DNA of 64,000 nt from Viscum album (taxonomy: Eukaryota; Streptophyta; Magnoliopsida; Santalales; Viscaceae). The stretch lies in assembly GCA_963277665.1 (NCBI GenBank), contig OY728137.1:1175112670-1175176669 (forward strand), given 5' to 3'. Position 1 is the stretch's first letter, and each line of letters opens with the position of its first letter. The translations under genes and the position numbers were made by a program. Under the pieces are notes generated by a model. It saw nothing but the letters and a program-made list of their open reading frames with translations. It searched no databases and was not told the origin of the DNA. Positions 38,701 through 49,902 of this stretch are shown here, piece by piece.

Positions 38701-39135
38701 TTTCTATAGGTGTCCATGTTTTATTTTGGGTGGATCCTTGGATAGGTAATCGATGATTGTAGAAGAAAGGGAATCTAGAACTAATATTAATTAGACCATT
38801 TGAAATTACAAAGTATGTAAAGATAATGGCCTATCATTTTGTTTTTCCTACACATTATAGAGTTATTCCTGATGTGTTTCATATATATCATATTGGAAGG
38901 TATGATCTCAGTTCTATTCATTTGGTCGAGTGCAAGGATGTTGATATGGATCCTGATGCATCGGTTATAGAGAACCTAGTATAGATCATTAATTAAAGTG
39001 GGAAAATATTTCAAGGAAAGATGGTACCACTTTTCAAAGTATATTGGTAGGATGGACATATTAAGGAAGATAATTAAGAGTGGTAATTTGAAGTATGAGA
39101 ACAATTTCATGTGTTATTTGATCATGAACCCTGAA
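35800..39135 (+). pseudogene. Decayed chromovirus (Del/Tekay-like Ty3/gypsy) pol
   Basis: The domains follow in canonical order but with many stops and frameshifts. Aspartic protease tail: TPLGKRVD near 35890 and the D-L-x-x-L-D-M block near 35970. RT entry: DVFPNEFSGLPTDKGITF from about 36250, then SIPPYHMEL. RT core: DYRKLN near 36500, YQQLWVKEEDIPMVVFKSRY from about 36620, then FGFLNSPLVF, then FVDDILIFS (36789-36815) with the Asp-Asp pair intact. RNase H: YYDASSVGFGVFL near 37230. Integrase: GHEVIWVIFDRITK.THLL near 38120, a D-x-x-F-T block near 38280 and NFGGSWD-like residues near 38430. 3' end: RPFEITKYV near 38800, PDVFHIYHIGRYD near 38870 and the MVPLFKVYW block near 39020. A normal element would make a Pol polyprotein for reverse transcription and integration. 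No gag was seen between the primer site and the protease. Confidence 0.9.
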
Positions 39136-39160
39136 GAAGCTTCTCAAGGAAGAGAAGACA

Positions 39161-39174
39161 TTATAGGGGTTTAC
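39161..39174 (+). other. Polypurine tract region before 3' LTR
   Basis: TTATAGGGGTTTAC precedes the LTR start TATAACTAACC (decayed TGTAAC). The G-run just upstream of the LTR is the expected plus-strand primer. Confidence 0.5.
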
Positions 39175-40335
39175 TATAACTAACCATGATTTTCAAGTGC
39201 ATTATTCCTTATTTTCCAACTTCCTCAAAGTTTATTTGGGTTGCAAATTACTTTTTTTAATTCAAAGGAAGTTTTGGATAGTTTTTATGGGTTTTAGAGG
39301 CCTCTAATTGGGTTTGTGGTTTGATCACGGTTAAGGGAAACCATGCGGATCTCCCGAAGAAATAGTGTGTCATGTTTAGAGAAGGAAAATGAGTGCACAC
39401 AATTAGAGATACGGATGATACATTTCCAAGAAATTATGTTAATTGGGATAGAGAAGAAAATAATGGTTAGAACATGGTTTACCAAATCATAATTCAAAAC
39501 CATTCAAGTTCCAAATAGAGGTAAAAATCCTTACACAGTTGGCACATGGTTGGGAAAACCATGTGACCAAACCATGTGTAAGTGAATTAATGATAAAAAA
39601 ATCCTATTTAATGGACATAAATCATTTAAATTGATTCATCATTATTCCTAATTCTATCCATATAAAAACTAATGACTCCATAGGCTCTACATAACAATTT
39701 ATTTCTCTTATGATATTGATTCCTATGGATCCAAGCATATTGATGATCAGGGAATTATTAAGTGATCTATAAATATTCGTTCTTTAGGTTTATTCTAGAT
39801 CTACCCTTATTCCCTCAAAATGGATCATAGATCTATAATATTGAAGCCAAATATATGGATTTAGATGCCATATAATGTTGAATTCTTGGATCATTTCTAG
39901 AATTATGGTAGATCTAGTGTGCTTATCGAGCCTCCTTTGATTAATCTCAGATCTAGCATCATTAGTGGATCACGAGAGGTATTTTGGTATAGACCCACTT
40001 GAGTAAGCCTAGAAAACTATTAAATATCATTTTAAAACCTTAATGTGAATGATTTGGAATCATTTATAAGGATACTTAGTGTGAAGGCTAAATCTTATTA
40101 GTTCTTGGGTGTGACTTGAGTATCATTTCTTGATGGGACTCAAAGTTTATCATCAATTAGCTAAAGGTAGAAAGTTCATTACCATCTTGGGAACTAGTAT
40201 ACTTTTGTTACCTTGATGTTATACTTGTGTTTTCATATCCTATTTGACTATGATATATTGTTATCAAATATATATAAATTTGTATCTAATATATATATCT
40301 CATGCATATATTTTATGGTGATTTAATACACTGAT
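39175..40335 (+). repeat. 3' LTR of the chromovirus element, interrupted
   Basis: Partner of 34046-35272. It is colinear to within about 30 bases of the LTR end, where it is broken by the start of the 4.9 kb LTR at 40336. Its missing end appears to resume at 63941, on the other side of the nested element. Confidence 0.8.
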
Positions 40336-40946
40336 TATAATACCTTTGGTTTTTACGAATTAATTTTTTTCAAATAAATTAAATTTCTTCGAGGACTTGC
40401 ATTGCACACTACACCAAGTTATTCTTTATTTATATATGACACAATGTTAATATTGAACTATATACAATAATTAGATTAATTTTTGATACATTCAGCATTA
40501 TTTTTATATTGTGTTACACACAATTCTTAGTTCCTTGGACAGTAGGAATTGCATGCAAGACTGAGTTTTACTGAACTACAATATACTATTAATATTATAA
40601 TTAAAATATTATTATAGTTACCCCCTTTAAATTTGAATGTAAGTTACAAATAATATTAACTAAATTATGAAAATATAGTTTAAAAATGTATATAAAATGA
40701 ATCCTTTGGTTTCTAATTGATTATAAATGGGAGTAAGAACAATTTGAAAATAAAGAAATTTCTTTTCTGAAAAAAAATACTAGTTTTCTATGTACAAATA
40801 CATTTTAGCTCAAAAATTTAACAAACCACTTTTGATGAAATATTTTAATGTAATATATATATTATATATTAAATCAAATATTTAACATTCATCTTATGTA
40901 TTTTATATAAAATAGAGAAGAATAAATCTAATTTTATATATATGGT

Positions 40947-42715
40947 TGTGCCCAAATTTACCCTACTGGTAAAAGTAGTCATTGAAGTACAAGTAGGGAT
41001 TGAATCCATAGGGACCGAAGAAGAAACCTTAAGACACTATTATTTGTTGATGGATTGGCTATGAAGTGGCCAACTTTGAGGTCGATTTTAATTGGAGAAA
41101 TAAAGATATAATTTAAAAATAATATAATAAAAATTATGTGAACTGAACAATTATTGATGGTGGGTTGATCTTAGGGTTTTTCTTGGGGTCGATTGGATGA
41201 ATTTTTTTTCTTAGAAAATTTCATGTCATTAATTCAAGACATATCCAAACAATGAGATAATTCTTCCAAATCATTCACCAATTTAATCCCTACACAATTC
41301 CAAGGCCAATCACCAATTGTCTTTGAGGATCACTTTAATGAGCACTCAAATGAAATAGATAGTACTAGCACTCAAAATGTGTCATCGTTAAAGTTGGAAA
41401 AGATGAGAAAGAATGTAACTAATCAAATGGAAATCCTAAAATAATGAATAGATTTAAATATTAAGTACATGCAATAACATTCAATCACTGAACTTGATAC
41501 TCCCTTGGATCAACCCTTAATATTTTAGCCCTCCATTGATGCTATTCTACCAATGGAAGTGGGATGTAGACTTATGGGGGCAGAATTGAAGAAGAAGAAA
41601 ATTATTAAAAGAACGAACACTCCACCGTTGTGTGATTGAAACCACAAGTGCTGGTGTGAATAATTTCACACCTTGATTCAATGGTATCAACGTGTGAAAA
41701 AAAGTAAAATAAAAAGTGAGGAAGAAGAAAAATTTTATTAAAATAATAAATGTGAAAGAAAAACTTACATGGGAAAACTTGACGATGTGATTACAAATTG
41801 AAAGCAGTAAATTACAATTGAAAGAAATACAATGGATGAAAGAAAAACATGGATTCAAAGATAAATGTTAGATGATAATTCCTTTACCACCATCTCCTTA
41901 TATTGGAAAATTAGGATACTTAGAGACACCCCATAATAATAAATTCCATCCCCATTAACTTAGAGAGTCAAAAGGAAGGTGAGAAAATTAAGGGATTTTG
42001 ACGTTTTAAAGTTGACTAAGAAATTTCGTCCAGATTCATCCACCATTTGGAAATGTGAATTTGGAATTGAAGGAGGTAGAATAATCAGAAGTCGTAGAAG
42101 ACAAATATATTCACCCATGTTTCCTCTATCAGATGTAAATATTTTAGGATCGTTGTCTCATCTGTTTGGAAGTTTTGGTCGAAATGGTGGGACGGCTTTA
42201 TGTGCATTAATGTCGGGTCCACCATTTAAATCTCAACTTCAGATCCCCTTATCATCATGAAAACATCAGAATTAGCTCTGTCCACAGTTTAATAAAATAA
42301 TCCTTATATTTTTATATTTCTAATGTATAAATTTGAGCTTCATTGGGATTGTTTTGTGGGCTCCACATTTGTTTGATCGGCCTTAGACCCATTATGCTTT
42401 CTCTAGGAAATTTCTACATTCGGGAGCAAAATTCTCCATCTTCCCTTTGGATTCATCCATCGGACCTAAAAGATAAAATGTTCCAAAAAAAGTGATCAAT
42501 AATATCTCAAAATTTCAAATTCATAAAATTAATATCATGTTGTCCACAAACAAATGAATGATTAGTCCCAAATTTTTATTTTAGACATGAATTGCATTTA
42601 AGATGAGAAATGAAGTTCTATTTATGTAATGCACTAAAAACATTGTTTATGGACTTTGGAAAAATGAATATAAAGATATTAACAATTAATATTATCCACT
42701 TTCAGTGACTAATCA
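40947..42715 (-). repeat. LTR1 (3' LTR) of the tandem element
   Basis: On the minus strand it runs from TGATTAGTCAC (42715) to GGGCACA (40947). In the first ~165 plus-strand bases it differs from LTR3 at about 11 positions, roughly 93% identity, well above that of the host 4.9 kb LTRs. Confidence 0.9.
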
Positions 42716-42729
42716 CACCCTCCAACTTG
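42716..42729 (-). other. Polypurine tract, first internal unit
   Basis: Minus strand CAAGTTGGAGGGTG abuts the LTR start TGATTAGTCAC. Confidence 0.75.
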
Positions 42730-43765
42730 AGTTTTTCTAGTCCTGAGAAAAATAAATTACAAATATGAAATTCAAATCCCATTTTCCAAAAACATTTTAA
42801 TACACATTGCTCACCCAAAGACCTCATACCAAAAAAAATTATGAAACCCATCAAAATAATTTAAAAAAAGCTAGGTCCATAAGCATACTAAGGCCAAGCC
42901 CATTCCTTTGTTCAAATTCATCGCCACATTTCATCCAATTCCAATTAAGCATGATAAAGTGTTGTGCATCATAAAAGATATGGGGCCCATTTTACTGTTC
43001 AAGGGGGAAAAATAGAAGCGCTATGTGGGAATCACATTAAACATTAAGATGATTATCCATTTTTTTTTGATTTTTTTTTTGTTTTTTTAACCACAATAGA
43101 TATGAAAAGACTAACTCTGGGTAAGAAAACTATGGACTCATGATCCTCAAGTGTCGGATGCCACACATATTGTCAATTCCATGCTCTATAATAGAGATAT
43201 AAAGCCTAACTCTGGGCAATACAACTATGGAGTCATGATCCCCAAGTACCGGACCCCACGCATTTGGACAAAACATTTCTCTATGTGGTCTTTATTTTTT
43301 TTCAATTTTTTTTTTGTTTTGGATACTCAAATTAAACTAAAAGTGACCCCAGAACCCTATGTTATAATGAAAGGGACCCAAGAACTCAAATTTACACCCA
43401 AGATCTAGTATATGTGCATTGTGTCATTTTTATTAAGAGGATGAAAATTTAAACTTTGAAAAATCACATCAGACAACCGCACTTTCCAAAAACTATGATC
43501 ATGAACTTAAACATGCATTAAAATAAAAATCAAGGCATGAAAAATTATTTGATATCCAATTTCATAGTTTGCAATGTGTGTTATCATGTTCAAGGATAAT
43601 GGAATTTTTCTTTCCATGCATGTTCTTATTAAAAAATCATTTTTTAATTTCATCTCCCCCCAACATAGAATAACATTGTCCCCTGTGTTTAAAGAAAACA
43701 TAAGAGGGGGTATGGGAGAGTTGTTCAAAGAGGAAATTTAAAATGATAATCATGGAGTGAAGTCA

Positions 43766-43831
43766 CCTGGTGGTTGATGATGATAGCGCATGCTACAGTC
43801 TCCCTTCAATCCTGGATTTGAGTCTCAGTGG
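43766..43831 (+). other. tRNA-like (SINE-like) segment in first internal unit
   Basis: CCTGGTGGTTGATGATGATA followed by GCGCATGC, then, after about 25 bases, GGATTTGAGTC and CAGTGGC. This mimics a tRNA pol III A box and B box (GGTTCGAGTC) with a tRNA-like order and spacing. The same segment occurs at 48249-48315, so it was part of the element before the tandem formed. It is not a complete tRNA cloverleaf. Confidence 0.4.
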
Positions 43832-44124
43832 CTTGTATGGTGGTGATTGGATTTTCTTTATGACTTATGACACGACCTTTTATTTTTTTTCAACCTATAA
43901 AAACATAAAAATAAAAAAAACAAAATAAACTGATGATAAATTGTCTTCTTTTTAGATTTCTAGGTAAGGTATTTCTCAGAGATCACGCCACATGACACGG
44001 ATGAATATGGAGCTCCCCTTTTATACCCATCCTTACTCATAAAAGAACAACATGTCAACAGTCTATGATAATTTATTATATGAAAAAGAAAATAATTCAA
44101 AGTTATTAGAAACATGAAAACCAT

Positions 44125-44156
44125 GGGTTGCCTCCCATTCAACGCTTTTGTTTAAC
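44125..44156 (-). other. GGGAGGCAACCC motif, first internal unit
   Basis: Minus strand GTTAAACAAAAGCG, then TTGAATGGGAGGCAACCC. I recall this TTAAACAAAAGCGC..GGGAGGCAACCC motif as widespread after the coding region of Athila-type plant elements. It is conserved between both units. Confidence 0.5.
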
Positions 44157-44212
44157 ATCGTTATCTCGACTTGAACCCCCCAACTTATCCAATCAAACTT
44201 TCAAAATTTTAA

Positions 44213-45299
44213 TTAACTCATATTTCTCCAATTAAACAAGATTGAGATTGATTTTTTTTTTTTGAAATTTGTTTCGTATGAAATTATATTTTCTACAATG
44301 ATTAGTAAAATCCAAGGAATATCTAAAATGGTTGATCGAGTTGTTTCTATAGTCTTGCCTAAGACACCAAGGATCATTCCTACATTATTGATTTCATGAT
44401 ATGGATGAATGAAAACTGAAAGGTCTTGTTTATAACCTATGATGGGATGCCTCAGTGGGGAATTAAGGACATTGATTTTGAGTTCAGGTTGGATAGGAAA
44501 TTCAAACACAGATAAGGAATTAGAATCAAAATCAATTTCATTTTCAACATTTCCCAACACAATTGGTTCCATTTGAATTGAAGATTCAACCCCAAAATTT
44601 TCTAGATAAGTTTCATGAATGGGTATAGATTTGATGTTTGTGGTTTCTCCTAATGGTTCAGTGATTTGTGTTTCTAAAAAATCATCATTTTAGAAATATT
44701 CCGAACATTCAATCCATGAAGAAAAATTTCCCTCTTGTGAATTCATGAAATCAATTTCATCCTGATTTAATGACCCTTCAAAAACTCTTCGATCCTCTCC
44801 AATTATCCCAAATCCTAAGGTTGGTTCTCCAATAAAGGCATGAGGGGTTTTTGTGTTACAATATTTTTCAATAAATATTGAGGAAGGGATGGTTTGAGTG
44901 GGAATGGTGTCCACACAAGTTTTAATGCTTTGTAGTTCTAGTCTCAAACTTGATACCACTGAATTCATTTTTTTCCATTTTTTCACAAAATTTTTAAAGA
45001 ATTTTTTCAGGATTACGATTGATAGATGTTTGGACATCATGTTCTTCCTCAATATTTATATTTTCAATCATTCTAGATTGGTATAGAAATTAATCTTTTA
45101 AACATTTATCATCACAAAGATCATTCATGTTATCGGGTGTGGGGTAATCATTCAAGTGTTGATCAAAGTAATATTCTATGTGAGGGGATTCCCATTGTTT
45201 ATTTTCTATTTGATTCCAGCCCGAGTTTATGAAAGGAAATTTTTTATGATACTCTATTGGAGTTGAATGAAATTTGGATTTGGATTTTTTTTTGGACAC
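44213..45299 (-). pseudogene. Unrecognised conserved frame, first internal unit
   Basis: About 345-360 codons in total, recoverable as three open segments on the minus strand (45299-45090, 45052-44690, 44572-44213) separated by stops and one frameshift in an A-run near 44970. The protein starts with a basic KKKSKSKFH segment, continues with acidic and polar sequence (DYPTPDN, NDLCDDKCLKD), a probable coiled coil (SSLRLELQSIKT), then PTQTIPSSIF, TLGFGIIGEDR and DEIDFMNSQEGNFSSW. The C-terminal third has RHPIIGYKQDLSVFIHPYHE and ends near IPWILLIIVENIISY. There is no in-frame ATG at the basic start. It has no CCHC knuckle, protease or RT motif, so function is unknown; a divergent Gag is possible. 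It aligns over its whole length with the second unit. Confidence 0.6.
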
Positions 45300-45395
45300 A
45301 TGAAAACAGAAAGGGGAAAAGAAAAGAGAAATATAGGTGAGAAAAGAGAAGTTATGTGAGAATAGAAGGTGGGTGTCTAAGAAAACTTAATTGGG

Positions 45396-45413
45396 TCCCT
45401 AGAAACGGCACCA
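45396..45413 (-). other. Primer binding site, tRNA-Asp type, mutated
   Basis: Plus strand TCCCTAGAAACGGCACCA corresponds to the perfect site in the other unit with four changes. It sits next to LTR2, the middle LTR. Confidence 0.8.
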
Positions 45414-45422
45414 AAATTTGGT

Positions 45423-47189
45423 TGCGCCCAAATTTACCCTACTGGTAAAAGCGGTCATTTAAGTATAAGTAGGGATCGAATCCATAGGGACTGAAGAAGA
45501 AACCTTGAGACAATATTATTTGTTGATGGATTGGCTATGAAGTGGCCAACATTGAGGTCGATTTTAATTAGAGAATTAAAGATATAATTTAAAAATCATA
45601 TAATAAAAATGATTTGAACTAAATAATTATTGATGGTGGGTTGATCTTAGGGTTTTTCTTGTGGTGGATTGGATGAATTTGTTTTCATAGAAAATTTCAT
45701 GTCATTAATTCAAGACATATCCAAACAATGAGATAATTCTTCCAAATCATTCACCAATTTAATTCCTACACAATTCCAAGCCCAATCACCAATTCAATTT
45801 GAGGATCACTTTAATGAGCACTCAAAGGAAATAGATCGTACTAGCACTCAAAATTTGTCATCATTAAAGTTGGAAAAGATGAGAAAGAATGTAACTCATC
45901 AAATGGAAATCCTAAAATAACGAATAGATTTAAATATTAAGTACATGAAATAACATTCAATCCCTAAACTTGATACTCATTTGGGTAAACCCTTAAGATT
46001 TTAAACCTCAATTTATGTTATTATACCAATGGAAGAGGGATTTAGACTTATGGGGGAAGAATTGAAGAAGAAGAAAATTATTAAAAGAACGAACACTCCA
46101 CCGTTGTGTGATTAAAACCACAAGTGCTGGTGTGAATAATTTCACACCTTGGTTCAACGGTATCAACATGTAATGAAAAATAAAATAAAAACTGAATAAG
46201 AAGAAGAAATTTTATTAAAATAATAAACGTGAAATAAAAACTTACATGGGAAAACTTGACGATGCGATTACAAATTGAAAGCAGAAAATTAAAATTGAAA
46301 GAAATACAATGGATGAAAGAAAAACATGGATTCCAAGAAAAATGTTAGATGATAATTACATCACCATCAGCTCCTTATATAGGCATATTAAGAGCCTTAT
46401 AGACACACCACCACAATAAATTCCATCCCCATTAATTTAGAGAGTCAAAAGGATGGTGATAAAATTAAGGGATTTTGATGTTTCGAAGTTTACCTGGAAA
46501 GTTCGTCCAGATTCATCCACCATTGTGATGTGTGAATTTGGAATTGAATGAGGCCGAATCATTAGTGTTCGTATAAGACAAATATCTTCATCCATGTGTC
46601 CTATATCAGTTGTAAAAATTTAAAGGTAGTTGTCACAGCCTTTTGAATGTTATGGTCGAAATGGTGGGATGACTTTATGTGCATTAATGTCGGGTCCACC
46701 ATTTAAATCTCAAATTCAGATCCATTTATCATCATGAAAACTTCAGAATTAGCTCCGACCACAGTTGAATAAAATAATCCTCATAGTTTTGTTTCTACTA
46801 TAAAAATTTGAGCTTCATTGGGCTTGGTTTGTGGGCCTCACATTTATTTGATGGGCCTTAGACCCATTATGCTTTCTCCAGCAAATTTCTGCATTCGGGC
46901 ACAAAATTCCTCATCTTCCCTTGGGATTCATCCATCGGACCTAAAATATAAAATGTTCCAAACAAAGTTTTCAATCATATCCCAATATTTCAATTTCATA
47001 AAATGAATATAATGTTGTCCACAAACAAATTAATGATTAGGCCCAAATTTTCATTTTAAACATGAATTGCATTTAAGATGAGAAATGAAGTTCTATTTAT
47101 GTAATGCACTGAAAAAATATTTATGGACTTTGGAAAAATGAATATAAAGATATTAACAATTAATATTATCCACTTTAAGTGACTAATCA
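45423..47189 (-). repeat. LTR2 (middle, shared LTR) of the tandem element
   Basis: 1767 bp, aligned end to end with LTR1 and LTR3. It acts as the 3' LTR of one unit and the 5' LTR of the next. A minus-strand TATA-like TATATAAGGAG lies at about 46373-46381. Confidence 0.9.
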
Positions 47190-47203
47190 CACCCCCCAAC
47201 TTG
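47190..47203 (-). other. Polypurine tract, second internal unit
   Basis: Minus strand CAAGTTGGGGGGTG abuts LTR2's TGATTAGTCAC; it has one more G than the copy at 42716. Confidence 0.78.
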
Positions 47204-48248
47204 AATTTTGCTAGTCCCAAGCAAAATAAATTACAAATATGATATTCAAATCCCCTTTTCCAAAAACATTTTAATAAACATTGCTCACCCAAAGACCTCA
47301 TACCAAAAAAAATTATGAAACCCATAAAAATAATTTAAAACAAGCTAGGTCCATAAGCATATCCAATGCTCAAGCCCATTAATTTGTTAAAATTCATCGC
47401 CACATTTCATCCAATTCCAATTAAGCATGATAAAGTGTTGTGCATCATAAAAGATATGGGGCCCATTTTATTGTTCAAAGGAGAAAAAATGGAAGCTCTA
47501 GGTGGGAATCACATTAAACCTTAAGATGAGTATCAATTTTTTTTTGATTTTTTTGTTTGTTTTTTTTAACTATAATAGATATGAAAAGACTAACTCTAGG
47601 TAAGAAAACTATGGAGTCACGATCCCTAAGTGTCGGATGCCACACATATTGTCAATTACATGCTCTACAATAGAGATATAAAGCCTAACTCTGGGAAAGA
47701 CAACTATGGAGTAACGATCCCCAAGTACAGGATGCCACGCATTTGGAAAAAACATTGCTCTATGTAGTCTTTATTTTTTTGAATTTTTTTTTGTTTTTTG
47801 TTTTGGATACTCAAATTAAACTAAAACTGACCCCAGAGCCCTATGCTATAATGAAAGGGACCCAAGAACTCAAATTTACACCCAAGATCCAGTAGACGTG
47901 AATTGTGGAATTTTTATTAAGAGGATGAAAATGTAAATATTGAAAATCACATCGGACAACCGCACTTTCCAAAAACTATGCTCGTCAACATAAAATTGCA
48001 TTAAAATCAAAATCAAGGCATGAAAAAAAAATTGATATCCAATTTCAGAGTTTTCAATGTGTGTTATCATGTTCAAGGTTAATGGAATTTTTCTTTCCAT
48101 GCATGTTCTTATTAAAAAAAATCATTTTTTAATTTCATCTCCCCCCATCATAGAATAACATGGTCCCCTGTGTTTAAAGAAAACATAGAATGGGGTATGG
48201 GAGAGTTGTTCAAAGAAGAAATTTAAAATGATAATCATGGAATGAAGT

Positions 48249-48315
48249 CACCTGTTGGTTGATGATGATAGTGCATGCCACAGTCTCCCTTCAATCCTGG
48301 ATTTGAGTCTAAGTG
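48249..48315 (+). other. tRNA-like (SINE-like) segment in second internal unit
   Basis: Second copy of the A-box/B-box-like segment at 43766-43831 (GATGATAGTGCATGCC, then GGATTTGAGTC). Decayed at similar positions. Confidence 0.38.
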
Positions 48316-48608
48316 CCTTGGATGGTGGTGAATGGATTTTCCTTATGACTTATGACATGTCATTTTATTTTTTTTAACCTATAAAAACATAAAAATAAAC
48401 AAAACAAAATAAACTGATGATACATTGTCTTCTTTTTAGATTTATGGGTAAGGTATTACTCAGAGATCACACCATGTGACACAGATTAATATGGAACTCC
48501 CCTTTCATACCCATCTATACTCATAAAATAAGAACATGTCAACAGTCTATGATAATTTATTATATGAAAAAGAAAATGATTCAAAATTATTAGAAACATG
48601 AAAACCAT

Positions 48609-48640
48609 GGGTTGCCTCCCACGCAGCGCTTTTGTTTAAC
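48609..48640 (-). other. GGGAGGCAACCC motif, second internal unit
   Basis: Minus strand GTTAAACAAAAGCGCTGCG followed by TGGGAGGCAACCC. It is closer to the form I recall from Athila-type elements than the copy at 44125. Confidence 0.55.
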
Positions 48641-48754
48641 GTTGTTAGCTCGACTTGAACCCCCCAACTTATCCAATACAACTTTAAAAATTTTAATTAA
48701 CTCATCTTTATCCAATTCAACAAGATTGAGATTGATTGTTTTTTTTAAATTTGT

Positions 48755-49787
48755 TTAGTATGAAATTATATTTTCTACAATGATTGGTAAAATCCAAGGA
48801 ATATCTAAAATGGTTGATCGATTTGTTTCTATAGTCTTTCCTAAGACACCAAGGATCATTCCTACATTATTGATTTCATGATATGGATGAATGAAAACTA
48901 AAAGGTCTTTTTTATCACCTATTATGGGATGCCTCAGTGGGGAACTAAGGAAATTGATTTTGAGTTTAGGTTGGATATGGCATTCAAACACATATAAGGA
49001 ATTAGAATCAAAATCAATTTCATTTTCAACATTTCCCAACACAATTGGTTCCATTTGAATTGAAGATTCAACCCCAAAAGTTTCTAGATTAGTTTCATGA
49101 ATGGGTATGGATTTGATGTTTGTGATTTATCTTAATGGTTCAGTGATTGGTGTTTCTAAAAAATCGTCATTGTAGAAATATTCCGAACATTCATTCCATG
49201 AAGAAAAATTTCCCTCTTGTGAATTCATGAAATCAATTTCATCCTGATTTAATAACCCTTCAAAAACACCTCGATCCTCTCCAATTATCCCAAATCCTAA
49301 GGTTGGTTCTTCAATAAACGCATGAGGGGTTTTTGTGTTACAATATTCTTTAATAAATATTGAGGAAGGGATGGTTTGAGTGGGAATGGGGTCCACACAA
49401 GTTTTAATGCTTTGTAGTTCTAATCTCAAACTTGATACCTCTGAATTCATTTTTCCCATTTGTTCGCACAATTTTTGAATAATTTTTTTAGGATTATGAT
49501 TTATAGATGTTTGGACATCATGTTCTTCTTTAATATTTAACTTTTCAATAATTCTTGATAGGTTTGGAAATTGATCTTTTAAACATTCATCATCACAAAG
49601 ATCGTTTATGTTATCAGGTGTAGGGTAATCATTCAAGTGTTGATCAAAGTAATTTTCTATGTGAGGGGATTCCCATTTTTGATTTTCTATTTGATTCCAT
49701 CATGAGTTTATGAAAGTAAATTGTTGATGATACTCCATTGGAGTCAAATGAAATTTGGATTTGGATTTTTTTTGGACACACGAAAAC
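48755..49787 (-). pseudogene. Unrecognised conserved frame, second internal unit
   Basis: Same protein as at 44213-45299. The central 170 codons (49636-49127) are fully open and continue beyond one stop (about 49125) into a 99-codon open segment (49054-48755). An upstream stop at about 49698 replaces a Gly codon that the first unit retains. Residues shared by both units include YPTPDN, EEHDVQTSIN, MNS.VSSLRLELQSIKTCV, IPTQTIPSSIF, TPHAFI.EPTLGFGIIGEDR and RHPIIG. Most differences between copies are substitutions in an otherwise preserved frame, which suggests the frame was coding when the element was active. The upstream reading frame runs through the primer site without an ATG. Confidence 0.62.
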
Positions 49788-49875
49788 AGAAAGGGGAAAA
49801 GAAAAGAGAAATATTGGTGAGAAAAGAGAAGTTGGGTGAGAATAGAAGGTGGGTGTCTAAGAAAACTTACTTGGG

Positions 49876-49893
49876 TCCCCGGCAACGGCGCCA
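49876..49893 (-). other. Primer binding site, perfect tRNA-Asp match
   Basis: Plus strand TCCCCGGCAACGGCGCCA is the 3' end of plant tRNA-Asp including the CCA, so the minus strand (TGGCGCCGTTGCCGGGGA) is an 18-nt complementary primer site. It sits 10 bases from the LTR3 edge and fixes the element's strand. Confidence 0.92.
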
Positions 49894-49902
49894 AAATTTG
49901 GT

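Noticed and set aside
41979..42260. 93-codon plus-strand open frame
   Set aside because: Lies within LTR1; the aligned regions of LTR2 and LTR3 do not keep the frame open, so it is a chance frame.
45090..45299. Standalone protein beginning at a basic KKKSKSK segment
   Set aside because: The start codon would be GTG, unlikely in a plant, and the frame aligns with the longer frame of the other unit, so it is one segment of a broken gene.
49876..49893. Possible tRNA-Asp gene
   Set aside because: Only the 3' 18 nt including the non-encoded CCA are present and the position is beside an LTR, so it is a primer binding site.
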